The position numbers and the translations under genes were made by a program. A stretch of DNA of 64,000 nt from Gammaproteobacteria bacterium (GTDB lineage Bacteria > Gemmatimonadota > Gemmatimonadetes > Longimicrobiales > Gaopeijiaceae), in NCBI GenBank assembly GCA_028819075.1, contig JAPPMM010000045.1, positions 85,167 to 149,166 on the forward strand, written 5' to 3'. Shown in pieces: positions 44,046-54,209 of this stretch (positions within the stretch are counted from its first letter, which is position 1; every line of letters begins with the position of its first letter). The notes beneath the pieces were generated by a model, which saw nothing but the letters and a program-made list of their open reading frames with translations, had not been told where the DNA came from and did not search any database.

Positions 44046-45637
44046 CGCCGATCTCCCTCCGGCTCGTTGGTCAGCATTCCTTTGCCGAGGAGGACGGAGA
44101 GAGCGCCCAGGAAATCCGGGAGCGACACCGTGGCCACGCGGTCAAGGTAGGCCTGGTAGAGGTCGGGTACCTGCTCGAAGCTGCCGGCCATTTCGACGAG
44201 GGGCGGGAGGTCCACGTCGCGCAGGAAGCGCACGCCGTCGGGAAGTGCGGGCGAGGCGACGTGCTCGTCGAGGACGATCCGGCGGCCGCGTACCGCGGGT
44301 AGCCGGGGATGGCGCAGGCCGGGCGCGGGGCGCAGGCGGATGCCGGGCGCGGCACGCAGTTCGCTGAAGGCGCGCAGGACATCCGGGTCTTTGCGCAGCG
44401 CGGCGATGTCGGGCTCCGTCGGGACCGGGACATGTACTTCCGCGGCGGGGTCGAGGGCGGAGGCTTGCGCCGCGTCTGGACGCGCGGGCGCCTCGATGTC
44501 CCCGGCGGCCGCCGCGCGCGCGCTCCAGAAGCCGTGACCGTGCGCCGCGGCCGCCTCACGGTAGTACCGGGCCGTGTGGCGGCGGTGGCCGAGCCAGGTC
44601 GCGCGCTCGCGGCTGTCGAAGAACTCGAGCGCCACGTCGCGCATGTCGGGCGTCGAGATGCAGGTGTGGACCACTACCGCCGCGAGCCACGCGGAAGCGA
44701 GCGCCTTCTTGACCCCTGCCGAGGCGAGCGGATCGATGAAGCTGCCCGCATCCCCGACCAGCAGGAACCCGTCCCCGGCAAAGCGGGAGGCGCTGTACTG
44801 GGAGGAGGTGTGGCCGCTGATGTCGCTCTCAAGGCGAGCGTCGGCCACCAGGCGGCGGGCCTCCCGGGTCTTCTCGAGTTCCGCCAGGTAGAGGCGGCGG
44901 CGTCCGTGCCCCTTGAGCAGCTCGGTCCTGCGGGGATCGATCATCATGGTCAGGTAGCGGCGCGTGTCCGATACCGGCATCGACCAGGCCCAGCCGTCGC
45001 GGTAGCTCTCCACCAGGGTGCAGGGCTCGGCCGGGAGCGCGGCGGCGTTCACCCGCCAGACCCCGGCCAGGGCGACGGTGGCGTTCGACTGGTCGCGGAC
45101 GCGCAGTTCCGGACTGGCAATCACCCCAGTGCGGCCGGAGCAGTCCAGGACGAAGCGAGCTTGCAGGATCCCCGTACCGCCACGTCCGTCCTCATACTCG
45201 ACTCGCTGCAGTTGCTCCCCTTCCCCTTCGCCACCGGCTTCCCCCCGCACCACTCGCCGCACCGTTGCATCGCGCCGCACCTCGGCACCCGCTTCTTCGG
45301 CAAGATCGAGAAGCAGCGCATCGAAGGCGTCGCGTGTCACGTGATGGCCGATGGTACCGGGCGCGAAGTCGGCGCGCCGGAGCGGGGCATCGCCCCAGCG
45401 GACGAGATTGCCGCGGGCCGGGAAGAAACCCGCGTCGTCGATCGCCGGCGCGATTCCCAGCAGGGTGAAGAGCTTGCGCGCGCTGGGGGGAACGGACTCG
45501 GCAAGCGCGGGATGGCCCGTGGGCGGGCGCGTGAGCAGTACGACCGAGTGCCCCCAGCGCGCGAGCAGACGGCTCACCGCGGAGCCGGCCGGTCCACCGC
45601 CGATGACGACGGCCTCCGAGGCTATATCTCCGTCCAG
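44042..45637 (-). CDS. qhpG: FAD-dependent monooxygenase of QHNDH maturation (QhpG-like); apparent CTG start
   Basis: 531 residues when read from CTG 45637, 511 from the first conventional start (GTG 45577). The longer form is preferred, since the FAD-binding motif VVIGGGPAGSAV (G13-G18) lies upstream of that GTG and an in-frame TAG stands 7 bases before the CTG. No ATG/GTG/TTG exists in between. Later motifs GFLLVGDAGSFIDPLASAGV fit the tryptophan-halogenase/QhpG-like flavoprotein group. QhpG hydroxylates the gamma-subunit Trp before CTQ forms. The ~130-residue C-terminal part is helical. Located 27 bases after the LVIVD gene and coupled to the SUMF1 gene. Confidence 0.75.
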   Translation of the reverse strand: MDGDIASEAVVIGGGPAGSAVSRLLARWGHSVVLLTRPPTGHPALAESVPPSARKLFTLLGIAPAIDDAGFFPARGNLVRWGDAPLRRADFAPGTIGHHVTRDAFDALLLDLAEEAGAEVRRDATVRRVVRGEAGGEGEGEQLQRVEYEDGRGGTGILQARFVLDCSGRTGVIASPELRVRDQSNATVALAGVWRVNAAALPAEPCTLVESYRDGWAWSMPVSDTRRYLTMMIDPRRTELLKGHGRRRLYLAELEKTREARRLVADARLESDISGHTSSQYSASRFAGDGFLLVGDAGSFIDPLASAGVKKALASAWLAAVVVHTCISTPDMRDVALEFFDSRERATWLGHRRHTARYYREAAAAHGHGFWSARAAAAGDIEAPARPDAAQASALDPAAEVHVPVPTEPDIAALRKDPDVLRAFSELRAAPGIRLRPAPGLRHPRLPAVRGRRIVLDEHVASPALPDGVRFLRDVDLPPLVEMAGSFEQVPDLYQAYLDRVATVSLPDFLGALSVLLGKGMLTNEPEGDRR

Positions 45638-45664
45638 TTGCTTCTACGACAAAGCGCAGCCGGA

Positions 45665-47719
45665 TTACGAAACGGGCCGCTCGGGCGGCTCCACCTTCAC
45701 CGACCAGAGCCCGGAGTTGGTGTCGGAGAAGAAGACGTGTCCCTTGAAGGGCATCGCGCTCCACACCATGGTCGAGTTGGGCACCCAGCCGTTCACGTCC
45801 GTCGACTTGTGCACGGCGATCTCGCGGCCCTGCGTGTACAGGTTGCCCATCAGCTCGCCGGAAACGTCGACCACGCGCAGCCCGCCCTCGTAGTACGCCT
45901 GGTAGAGCATGTCGTCCTCCACCCAGATGTTGTGGGTGCCGTACTCGCTGACCTCGTAGCGGGCGACCATCTCCGGGTTGTCGGGATCCGTGAAGTCGAT
46001 CACCTGGATGTAGCCCTGGGTCGCGAGCGGTATCCCGTTCATCCCCGTCTCCGGGTCATACGGCAACTGGTATGATCCGCCGCCCCGCGGTCCCGCGTTG
46101 GCGAGCCCCCTCCTCTGCATGTTCTCGTCCCCTACGAAGACGTAGAACCGGTCCGTGGATTGCGACTGGTACGGGAAGATGGCGTGGGTGGTGCCGGTCG
46201 GCACGGGCAGCTCGGAGATGAGCACGGGGTTCTCCGGCGTGCCTCCCCAGCGCCCGTTGCCCACGTCCACGGCCACCATGCCCTTCTCCCACTCGGCCGA
46301 GTAGGCGATGCCGTTGAGCACCCAGACATCGTGCAGGCGGCTGTCGGGGTGGTTGTACTCGCCGACCACGCGCGGATTGTAAATGTCGGCGACGTCGATG
46401 ATGACGTACTTGTCGCCGGCGGCCAGGACGTAGGCGTAGTCGTCGTCGGGGAAGGCGTTGTGGACCCCGCCGGTGAGCCCCTCGACCACCTCGGAGGCGA
46501 TCACGGGATGGGCCGGGTCGGCCAGGTCGAGGAAGACCACCCCGTTGCGCCGGTTGGAGGCCCCTTCGCGCGTGAGGGTGGCGTAGCGCGCGTCGGGGGA
46601 CACCTTCACGTCGTTGACGGCGCGCGCGTCCACCTGCAGCGAGTCGGTCTTGAAGATGTTGGCCGGGTTGGTGATGTCCCAGGCGTATGCGTACCCGTCC
46701 GACATCTTGGCGCCCGTGAGCGCGTAGTCGCGGCCGTCCAGCCCCTCGAACACCCAGAAGTCCGTGGTGCGCACCGTGGCGGTGCTCCCTGTTCCCACCA
46801 GCGTGAGTTCGCGCACCGCGTCGCGGCCGACGGCCTGGAGGGTCGCGCGCGCCGACAGCGGGCCCGCGTTGGCCACGATCGTGTACACGCCCGGCACGTC
46901 GGCGACGAAGCGGCCGCGCGCGATCTGACCGGGCGCGCTGGGCGCGATCATCTCCGCGTCGGGCACGGCCGTGTGCGTCCAGGTCACCGGCACGTCCGCG
47001 ACCACCTCGCCGGCCGCGTCGCGCGCCACCGCGGTGAGGTGCTGGACGTCACCGGTACGCACCTCGTCCGCCAGCCCGGCGATGTCCAGCGAGACCGCGG
47101 GGAACGGGGCCACGTCGTAGGCGGCCGTGCCGGCCGTGCCCTCCACGTCGGCCCGGATGGTGACCGCCCCCGTGCCGGTAGCGGTCACGTAGCCGAAGCG
47201 GTCGACGGTGGCGACGGACGGATCGGAACTGGACCACGACACCACCGGGGCCGTCCGCGCGGATCCGTCCGCGTGGCGCGCGGTGGCAGTGTGGTGGAGG
47301 GTGGTCCCCTGATAGAGGCGGCCCGGCTCGGCGGTGACCTCCACCGTGGCGACCTCCGGAGCCAGCACGGTGAGCGGCACGCGCAGGCTGGGCGGGGTTC
47401 CTTCGTATCCGGGCGGCGTCAGCAGCGTCGCCACGATCTCGTACTCGCCCATCGTCCGCCCGCGCACCGTCCCCCCGCGCACCGTCGCCGCCGCCCGGGG
47501 CGCCACCGTACGCACCTGGGCGTCGGCCACCACGCGGCCCTGGGCATCGAGGGCGCGCACCTCGAACGGGACTTCCTCACCCGTCATCACGACAACCGAC
47601 GGCGACGACGCCTCGAGCCGCACGACGCTCGCGGCGCCGGCCTGCGCGCTCGCGCGCTCGGGCGCGAACGCAAACGTCGACAGGAAGGTCAGAATCGCGA
47701 GGACGGTCAGCCGCTGCAT
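45665..47719 (-). CDS. Secreted Ig-like / LVIVD-repeat protein
   Basis: 684 residues. Signal peptide (VLAILTFLSTFAFAPERASA), then three Ig-like domains of BIG2 type (VSWSSSDPSVATVDRFGYVT, with VTWTHTAVPD in the third). The C-terminal ~350 residues form an LVIVD-type propeller (GVVFLDLADPAHPVIASEVV; KYVIIDVADIYNPRVVGEYN; YIQVIDFTDPDNPEMVARYE). GGAG lies 6 bases before ATG 47719. A periplasmic or surface binding protein; ligand unknown. It is followed after 27 bases by the qhpG-like gene, so the three genes LVIVD-qhpG-SUMF1 form a probable operon. Confidence 0.85.
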   Translation of the reverse strand: MQRLTVLAILTFLSTFAFAPERASAQAGAASVVRLEASSPSVVVMTGEEVPFEVRALDAQGRVVADAQVRTVAPRAAATVRGGTVRGRTMGEYEIVATLLTPPGYEGTPPSLRVPLTVLAPEVATVEVTAEPGRLYQGTTLHHTATARHADGSARTAPVVSWSSSDPSVATVDRFGYVTATGTGAVTIRADVEGTAGTAAYDVAPFPAVSLDIAGLADEVRTGDVQHLTAVARDAAGEVVADVPVTWTHTAVPDAEMIAPSAPGQIARGRFVADVPGVYTIVANAGPLSARATLQAVGRDAVRELTLVGTGSTATVRTTDFWVFEGLDGRDYALTGAKMSDGYAYAWDITNPANIFKTDSLQVDARAVNDVKVSPDARYATLTREGASNRRNGVVFLDLADPAHPVIASEVVEGLTGGVHNAFPDDDYAYVLAAGDKYVIIDVADIYNPRVVGEYNHPDSRLHDVWVLNGIAYSAEWEKGMVAVDVGNGRWGGTPENPVLISELPVPTGTTHAIFPYQSQSTDRFYVFVGDENMQRRGLANAGPRGGGSYQLPYDPETGMNGIPLATQGYIQVIDFTDPDNPEMVARYEVSEYGTHNIWVEDDMLYQAYYEGGLRVVDVSGELMGNLYTQGREIAVHKSTDVNGWVPNSTMVWSAMPFKGHVFFSDTNSGLWSVKVEPPERPVS

Positions 47720-47811
47720 GGCACGCTCCAGCTCGAGGAATCCGCAGGGGGACGATAACCCGGAAATCGCCGGGACCGCCAGCACTCCGCAGCCCGGCAG
47801 CCCGTGGACTG

Positions 47812-49185
47812 CTATGCCATCCCCAGCCCGAAGCGCAGCGCCTCGTCTATCGACGGATGCAGGAACTCGTATCCCGTGCGTTCCGCCTTTGCCGGGAGGG
47901 CTCGCTGCCCGCCCAGGAGCACGGTCCGTCCCATCTCGCCCATCAGCGCATACACGGCCAGCGATGGTACCGCCAGGATCGTCGGGCGCCGGAGCACCCG
48001 GCCCAGCGCGCTGGTGAAGGTGGCGTTCGTCACCGGCAACGGGGCCGTGACGTTCATGGGTCCGCGAACCTGCGGAGTGACGATCGCGTGCAGGATGAGC
48101 CCGAGGGTGTCGTCCAGGCTGATCCACGGAAAGTACTGCCGCCCGCTGCCCAACCGACCACCCGCCCCGGCCCGGAAGGCGGGCAGCATCAGCTGCAGCG
48201 CGCCGCCGTCCGGCGACAGGGCCACCCCCTGCCGCAGATGCACGACCCGGATCCCCGCCCGGCGCGCGGGCGCCGCCGCCAGCTCCCACGCCTTGCACAC
48301 TTCGGCCAGAAAGCCCCGGCCGGGCCGGCTTTCCTCGGTCAGCTTCTCGTCGCCGCGATTGCCGTAGTATCCGACCGCGGAGGCGCACACCAGTACCCGC
48401 GGAGGCGGCGACAGACGCGCGGCGGTATGCGCGATCCACTCGGTGCCTTTCCTGCGCGACCGCAGGATCTCCTGCTTCTTCTGGTCGGTCCAGCGCACGC
48501 CGACAAGGGGCTCGCCCGCCAGGTGCACGATCGCGTCCACGCCCTGGAGCCCTTCGTGATCCACCTGCCCCTGCGCGGGATTCCAGTAGACGGATCCCTC
48601 TCCGGCCTTCTGCCGCGAGCGCACCAGGCGCAGCACGCGGTGCCCGCCGGTGGTGAGAACGTGGCGCAGGTTTCGTCCCAGAAAGCCCGAGCTTCCGCTG
48701 ATCGCCACCGTGAGCGGCCGCTGCTGCCGGTAGCGCTCATGCAGGGCGAGGTCGTTGGCCAACCGCTGATGCCGAAACGCGAAGCCCCGTTCGAGCATGG
48801 ACTCGATCCACCGGACGAAGCGCGCCGCGTCCAGGTTGAGGGGCGGGCCCCAGTCGATCTCGTCCTCCATCACGCACCCGCCCGCTCCGTCCGGTGAGAA
48901 GCGATGCGTGTGCACCCAGTGGTCGAAGGGGCCGCGCACCTGCTCGTCGCGGAAGAGGACCCCGTCCTCGCAGGCCGTATGGCGGACCGTCCAGGCGACC
49001 TGCAGCGGCCCGGGGCCTGCCCGTACCGTAACCGTGCCGCCATCGGCGATGCCGCCCTTGCGCGCCACTACGCGCACGTTTTCCCAGGGAGGAAGCAGGC
49101 GCTCCAGCGCGCCCGGGCGCATGTGCCACGCGAACACTTCCGCCGGTGAATGCGGCAGCCGTTGCGTGCGCCGGAAGGTGGCCAT
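47812..49185 (-). CDS. TIGR01777 family epimerase fused to a SRPBCC domain
   Basis: 457 residues. The N-terminal ~155 form a SRPBCC/START-like domain (RRTQRLPHSPAEVFAWHM; CVMEDEIDWGPP). The rest is the atypical short-chain dehydrogenase: AISGSSGFLGRNLRHVL (NAD(P)-binding GxxGxxG), VHLAGEPLVGVRWT, CASAVGYYGNRGDEKLTEE (Ser-Tyr pair) and PWISLDDTLGLILHAI. This fusion is a common form of TIGR01777 (YfcH/SULA-like) proteins; the substrate is unknown. It ends the fba-rpiA-rpe operon, 16 bases after rpe. Confidence 0.9.
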   Translation of the reverse strand: MATFRRTQRLPHSPAEVFAWHMRPGALERLLPPWENVRVVARKGGIADGGTVTVRAGPGPLQVAWTVRHTACEDGVLFRDEQVRGPFDHWVHTHRFSPDGAGGCVMEDEIDWGPPLNLDAARFVRWIESMLERGFAFRHQRLANDLALHERYRQQRPLTVAISGSSGFLGRNLRHVLTTGGHRVLRLVRSRQKAGEGSVYWNPAQGQVDHEGLQGVDAIVHLAGEPLVGVRWTDQKKQEILRSRRKGTEWIAHTAARLSPPPRVLVCASAVGYYGNRGDEKLTEESRPGRGFLAEVCKAWELAAAPARRAGIRVVHLRQGVALSPDGGALQLMLPAFRAGAGGRLGSGRQYFPWISLDDTLGLILHAIVTPQVRGPMNVTAPLPVTNATFTSALGRVLRRPTILAVPSLAVYALMGEMGRTVLLGGQRALPAKAERTGYEFLHPSIDEALRFGLGMA

Positions 49186-49201
49186 GATCGTGGCTACGGC
49201 G

Positions 49202-49876
49202 TCAGCCGCCCGGAGTTTCCACGGCGTTGCGAATCGCGGAGACCCCGGCAGCGACCCCGTGCGGATGCCCGTAGATGGCCGATCCTGCGACCAGCACATC
49301 CGCGCCCGCGCCAGCGACCCCGGGGGCCGTCGTGGCGTCGATCCCGCCATCGACCTCGAGCGCCGTATCCTCGCCGCCGCAGGCATTCAGCAGCTCGCGC
49401 GCCCGCGCCAGCGTGGCGAGGGCGGAGGGGATGAAGGCCTGTCCTCCGAATCCGGGGTTCACGGACATCACCAGCAGCAGGTCGATGTCGGGAAGGATGG
49501 GCGCTGCCGCCTCCACCGGGGTGGCCGGGTTGAGCGCCACCCCGGGGCGCACCCCCGCCGCGCGGATGCGCTGGATCGTCCGATGCAGGTGCGGGCAGGC
49601 CTCCTGGTGCACCGTCAGGTAGTCCGCCCCGGCGTCGGCGAACGCCTGGATGTAGCGGTCGGGCGCCTCGATCATGAGGTGTACGTCCACGGGCAGCCGC
49701 GTCGACCGCCGCACCGCCTCCGTGATCGCCGGACCAATGGTGATGTTGGGGACGAAGTGGCCGTCCATCACGTCGACGTGGATCCAGTCGACGCCGGCCT
49801 CTTCCGCCTCGACCACCTGCTCGGCCAGCCGCCCGAAGTCGGACGCCAGAATGGACGGGGCGATGCGAACCTTCAT
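49202..49876 (-). CDS. rpe: Ribulose-phosphate 3-epimerase
   Basis: 224 residues, standard size. KVRIAPSILASDFGRLAEQV, the metal-binding VDWIHVDVMDGHFVPN, VHLMIEAPDRYI and the C-terminal EVDGGIDATTA plus ADVLVAGSAIYG are the hallmarks. It interconverts ribulose 5-phosphate and xylulose 5-phosphate in the pentose phosphate pathway. Lies 73 bases after rpiA in the same operon. Confidence 0.96.
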   Translation of the reverse strand: MKVRIAPSILASDFGRLAEQVVEAEEAGVDWIHVDVMDGHFVPNITIGPAITEAVRRSTRLPVDVHLMIEAPDRYIQAFADAGADYLTVHQEACPHLHRTIQRIRAAGVRPGVALNPATPVEAAAPILPDIDLLLVMSVNPGFGGQAFIPSALATLARARELLNACGGEDTALEVDGGIDATTAPGVAGAGADVLVAGSAIYGHPHGVAAGVSAIRNAVETPGG

Positions 49877-49949
49877 GCCGACCTCCTGAGCGTGTCCCGC
49901 CCTGCTCCCCGGGCTTTCCGACCCCGCGCGCCCGCCTGTCGCGTGCTCA

Positions 49950-50654
49950 TCAGCCCGTCCCGCCCGGCTCGATCGAGCGCACGCCGCCGGGCGCCGCGAT
50001 CAGGGCCCGGGTGGTCATCCCCAGAAAGAGCCCGTTCTCGACGATGCCCGCCCGCGCGCGCAGGGCCCCGTCCAGCGCCACAGGATCATCGATGCCTTCC
50101 GGGAAGCGCGCATCCAGAATGTAGTTGCCGTTGGACGTGACGTAACGGCTCCCGTCGGCGGTGCGGCGCAGCGTGACCTCCGCCCCCAGCTCCGCCACGA
50201 AACCCTGGTGCCTGGAGGAGCCGAAGCGGGTCACCTCCACCGGCAGCGGGCTGCGCGTGCCCAGCCGCTCGACCACCTTGCTTTCGTCCACGATGACGAT
50301 GAAGCGGTCGGACGCCTGCGCCACGATCTTCTCGCGCAGAAGCGCGCCCCCCAGGCCCTTGATCAGGTTGCCGTGCGGATCGACCTCATCGGCGCCGTCG
50401 ACCGTCAGATCCAGGCGCGGCTGCGCGCGCAGGCGCGAGACCCGGATCCCGTGCCCCCGCGCGATCTCCGCCGTGCGCCGGGAGGTCGGCACCCCCACGA
50501 CGTCGCTCAGGCTGCGGGCCCGCACGCGTTCCCCCAGAAGGTCGAGGAAGAAACGGATCGTGCTCCCGGTGCCGAGCCCCAGCACCATCCCGTCGCGGAC
50601 GCTCTCGAGCGCCCGGGCGGCGGCGGCCCGCTTCAGGGCGTCAATGCCGGTCAT
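49950..50654 (-). CDS. rpiA: Ribose-5-phosphate isomerase A
   Basis: 234 residues. Conserved LGLGTGSTIRFFLDLL, DLTVDGADEVDPHGNLIKG and GGGALLREK-type (LGGALLREKIVAQAS) motifs with VDESKVVERLG. It converts ribose 5-phosphate to ribulose 5-phosphate, the substrate of Rpe encoded next. Ordinary in all respects. Confidence 0.96.
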   Translation of the reverse strand: MTGIDALKRAAAARALESVRDGMVLGLGTGSTIRFFLDLLGERVRARSLSDVVGVPTSRRTAEIARGHGIRVSRLRAQPRLDLTVDGADEVDPHGNLIKGLGGALLREKIVAQASDRFIVIVDESKVVERLGTRSPLPVEVTRFGSSRHQGFVAELGAEVTLRRTADGSRYVTSNGNYILDARFPEGIDDPVALDGALRARAGIVENGLFLGMTTRALIAAPGGVRSIEPGGTG

Positions 50655-50694
50655 GTCCCGGATTCCCGTGCCGTGCGTTGCCGGTGGGAGATCG

Positions 50695-51594
50695 TCAGGA
50701 CGGGAACCGGCTCAGGATGCCCTTCACCTGGCGCACGATGTCGAGCGCCTCCTCGAAGGGACGCTGCCACATGTTGCGGCCGAAGATGAGTCCGGTAGCG
50801 CCGGACTCCATGGAGATCCTCACCTTGTCCAGCATGTCCTCGTCGGAGAGCTTGCTGCCGCCGCTCACGAGCACCATGGTGCGGCCCGCGGAGCGGAAGA
50901 CGCGCCGCGCGCCCTCCGCGTAGGTGTGCACGATCTCGGCATACTTGCCCGGCTGCGCGGGATTGGGGCCGATCGCGGGCGGGATCACCAGCTTGGCGAT
51001 GTCGGCGCCGAGCTCGAGGGCCGTGCGCGCCGCGTAGTCGACGGCGTAGAGCGAGGTCGCGCCCCCCTTCGCGTCGATGGCCTCGCCGCGCGGATACGAC
51101 CACACCACCAGCGGCATGCCGAAGCGCTCGGAGTCCCGGCGCACCCGGCGCAGCTGGGCAAAGTCGTCGTCCTGGCGCGGCGTGCCCACGTACAGCGTGT
51201 AGCCGACCGCGTCGGCCCCGATGCGCACCGCGTCCTCGACGGTGGACGTGAGCGGCGACAGCGCCTTGTCGGCGGGCGGGATGTTGGTCTTGCCGTTCAG
51301 TTTCAGGATGAGCGGCACCTGGCCCGCGTACTTCGGCATGTATTTGCGCGCGAGCCCGTAGTGGCAGGCGATCGCGTTGAAGCCGCCCTCCACGGCCAGC
51401 CGCCACTGGAATTCGGGATCCTGCGACGGAGGGTTGGGGAAGAAGTCGATCGGTCCGTGTTCGAGTCCCTGGTCGATGGGCAGGGCGAGCATGGTGCCGT
51501 TCCCGAGGCCGTTTCGGTAAAGGATCCTGTGGAGGCGGGCGCGCTTGCCCAGGTCGATGTCGAGATCGTGGAGCGAGGGTCGGGTCGTCGTCAT
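50695..51594 (-). CDS. fbaB: Class I fructose-bisphosphate aldolase (archaeal/DhnA type)
   Basis: 299 residues. [42 protein letters not shown] and the Schiff-base segment [11 protein letters not shown] are typical of FbaB/DhnA enzymes. It cleaves fructose 1,6-bisphosphate, or forms it during gluconeogenesis, without a metal. ATG 51594 was chosen at the start of conserved sequence. First gene of fba-rpiA-rpe-TIGR01777, divergent from the DAHP synthase gene; the 176-bp region between holds promoters for both. Confidence 0.9.
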   Translation of the reverse strand: MTTTRPSLHDLDIDLGKRARLHRILYRNGLGNGTMLALPIDQGLEHGPIDFFPNPPSQDPEFQWRLAVEGGFNAIACHYGLARKYMPKYAGQVPLILKLNGKTNIPPADKALSPLTSTVEDAVRIGADAVGYTLYVGTPRQDDDFAQLRRVRRDSERFGMPLVVWSYPRGEAIDAKGGATSLYAVDYAARTALELGADIAKLVIPPAIGPNPAQPGKYAEIVHTYAEGARRVFRSAGRTMVLVSGGSKLSDEDMLDKVRISMESGATGLIFGRNMWQRPFEEALDIVRQVKGILSRFPS

Positions 51595-51770
51595 GGAATC
51601 GTTCTGAAGGGGGCTGTCGTGACCGCCGGGTTGACTATATTGGGGCGCCGAACGCGCCCGGAATCTATTCGGGCGCCACAGGAGCGGAAAGGCAACCCGA
51701 CATCCGGAGGGTCCGTGCGCGGACACTCCGGCTCCGGGACACGCGCACACGCCTCGAAGCGGAGAAACAG

Positions 51771-52793
51771 ATGATTCTCGTCACCCGCAAGGGCATCACC
51801 GAGGACGAGCTCGACCACATCCGCGAACGCGTGGAGTCGCTCGGGCTGCGCACGCACGTGTCGCGAGGCGAGACGCTGACGGTCGTGGGATGCATCGGCG
51901 ACGAAGAGCGGCTCCAGCACGTCCCCCTGCTCTCCATCCCGGGGGTGGTGGCCGCGCACCCGGTCATGAAGCCCTACAAGCTGGCCTCGCGGGAGTTCGC
52001 GGCGGATCCGACCAGGATTCCGCTGGGGGACGTGGAGGTGGGAGGACGCGGAGTGGTGGTGGTCGCCGGGCCCTGCTCGGTCGAGGGTGGCGACATGCTG
52101 AGCGAGACCGCGGCGCGGGTGCGGGCCGCCGGAGCACACGGCATTCGCGGCGGCGCCTTCAAGCCCCGCTCGTCTCCCTATTCCTTCCAGGGGATGGGCC
52201 AGCCGGGTCTGGAGCTGCTGGTGGACGTGCGCGATACCCACGGACTTCCGGTCGTGACCGAGGTCATGGACACCCGGCAGGTGGAGCTGGTGGCGGGCTA
52301 CGCCGACGTGCTCCAGATCGGCACCCGCAACATGCAGAACTTCAACCTGCTGACCGAGGTCGGAAGGGTGCAGCGGCCGGTCCTTCTGAAGCGGGGCATG
52401 TCGGCGACCATCAAGGATCTGTTGATGTCGGCCGAATACATCATGCAGCAGGGCAACAGCCAGGTGATCCTGTGCGAGCGCGGCATCCGCACCTTCGAGA
52501 CGGCGACCCGCAACACCTTCGACCTGGCCGCCATCCCGGTGTTGAAGCGGGAGACCCACCTGCCGGTGATTGCCGATCCCAGCCACGCGGGCGGGCGCCG
52601 CGACCTGGTGACGCCGCTGGCGTTCGCCGCCATCGCGGCCGGGGCCGACGGTTTGCTGGTGGAGGTGCACCCGCATCCCGAGTCCGCGTGGTCGGACGGG
52701 GATCAGTCGCTGGACTTCGGGGAGTTCGAGCGCATGATGGAGCGGCTGGCCCCGTTTGCGGAGGCCGCGGGGAGGACGCTGGCTCCGCTGTAG
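51771..52793 (+). CDS. aroF: 3-deoxy-7-phosphoheptulonate synthase (DAHP synthase, type I-beta)
   Basis: 340 residues. The N-terminal ~70 form the ferredoxin-like regulatory domain ([20 protein letters not shown]), characteristic of the I-beta subgroup. The barrel follows: [84 protein letters not shown]. First committed step of the shikimate pathway. The N-terminal domain normally gives feedback control. The stop is 4 bases from the convergent argH stop. Confidence 0.95.
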   Translation: MILVTRKGITEDELDHIRERVESLGLRTHVSRGETLTVVGCIGDEERLQHVPLLSIPGVVAAHPVMKPYKLASREFAADPTRIPLGDVEVGGRGVVVVAGPCSVEGGDMLSETAARVRAAGAHGIRGGAFKPRSSPYSFQGMGQPGLELLVDVRDTHGLPVVTEVMDTRQVELVAGYADVLQIGTRNMQNFNLLTEVGRVQRPVLLKRGMSATIKDLLMSAEYIMQQGNSQVILCERGIRTFETATRNTFDLAAIPVLKRETHLPVIADPSHAGGRRDLVTPLAFAAIAAGADGLLVEVHPHPESAWSDGDQSLDFGEFERMMERLAPFAEAAGRTLAPL

Positions 52794-52797
52794 GCGG

Positions 52798-54209
52798 CTA
52801 CCAGAACCCAGCCGCGAGTGCCTCCCGTGCCTGCTCCAGCTGCGCGGCAACGGCTTCGCGGCCCGTGCTACCGCTCACCACTCGCGCATCCGCGGATCGG
52901 ACCGGGTCGAAGACCTCCGTCACCCCGGGACCGAAGGCCTCGTGCTCCTCCGCGAGGGTCTCGGTGGACAGCTCCGCGATCGAGCAGCCCAGTGCTTCCG
53001 CGCGCCGCACCACCCGTCCCACGACCTCGTGGCTGGTGCGGAAGGGCACGCCCTTCCTGACCAGGTAGTCGGCCAGATCGGTCGCCAGGAGGGCGGGGTT
53101 CAGCGCGGCCTCCATGCGCGCGGGCTGGAAGGCCGCGCCGCCTATCGCCCCCGACACCGCCGGCAGGGTGAGTTCCAGGGTGTCCACCGTGTCGTAGAGG
53201 GCGGCCTTGTCGTCCTGGAGGTCGCGGTTGTAGCCCGTCGGCAGGCCCTTCAACTGAATCATCATGGAAACCAGGTTGCCCACCAGGCGCCCGCTCTTGC
53301 CGCGCGCGAGTTCGGCCACGTCGGGGTTCTTCTTCTGCGGCATCAGGCTCGAGCCGGTGCAGTAGCCGTCGGAGAGCTTCAGGAACCCGAACTCCTCGGA
53401 GGCAAACAGCACCAGGTCCTCGCACAGGCGCGAGAGGTGCACCCCGATCATCGCTCCCGCGAAGAGGACGGAGACGATCCAGTCGCGGTCGCCCACCGCG
53501 TCCATGCTGTTGGGGGTCACGGAGTGGAAGCCCAGCTCGCGGCCCATCGCGGCGCGGTCGACCGCGAAGGGACACCCCCCGATGGCGCCGGCGCCCAGCG
53601 GCAGCACGGCGGCCTCTTCGGCGGCCGAGCGGAGACGGGCCCGGTCGCGCACCAGCGGCCAGACGTGCGAGAGCGCCCAGTGGGCGGCGCGCACCGGCTG
53701 CGCCCGCTGCAGGTGGGTGTAGCCGGGCATCACCAGCTCCTGCGACCCGGCGGCCAGATCGACCAGGGCGCTGCCCAGCCGGACGACCTGACCGTCGAGT
53801 GAAGCCACCGCGTCCATGCCCCACAAGCGCACGTCGGTGGCCGCCTGATCGTTGCGCGAACGCCCCGTGTGCAGCTTGGCGCCCACCTCGCCCACCTCCT
53901 CGACCAGCAGGCGCTCCACCAGGGAGTGGATGTCCTCGTCCTCTACCGCGGCGGGATCCATGCCCTCGAGGCGGGTCGCCACCACCTGCAGGCCGGCGTC
54001 GATGTCCTGCCATTCCGCGTGGGTCAGGACTCCGGCTCGCAGGAGTGCGCGCGCCCAGGTGCGGCTGGCGCGCACGTCCTGGGGCCAGAAGCGAAAATCC
54101 ATGTCCAGAGAGCGGTTGAGCGGCGCCATCTCCGGCGCCATCTCCTCGGAGAATCGCCCCCCCCAGAGCCCGTGACCCGGAGTGCCGGCTCCCGCCTCTC
54201 CGGGGTCGG

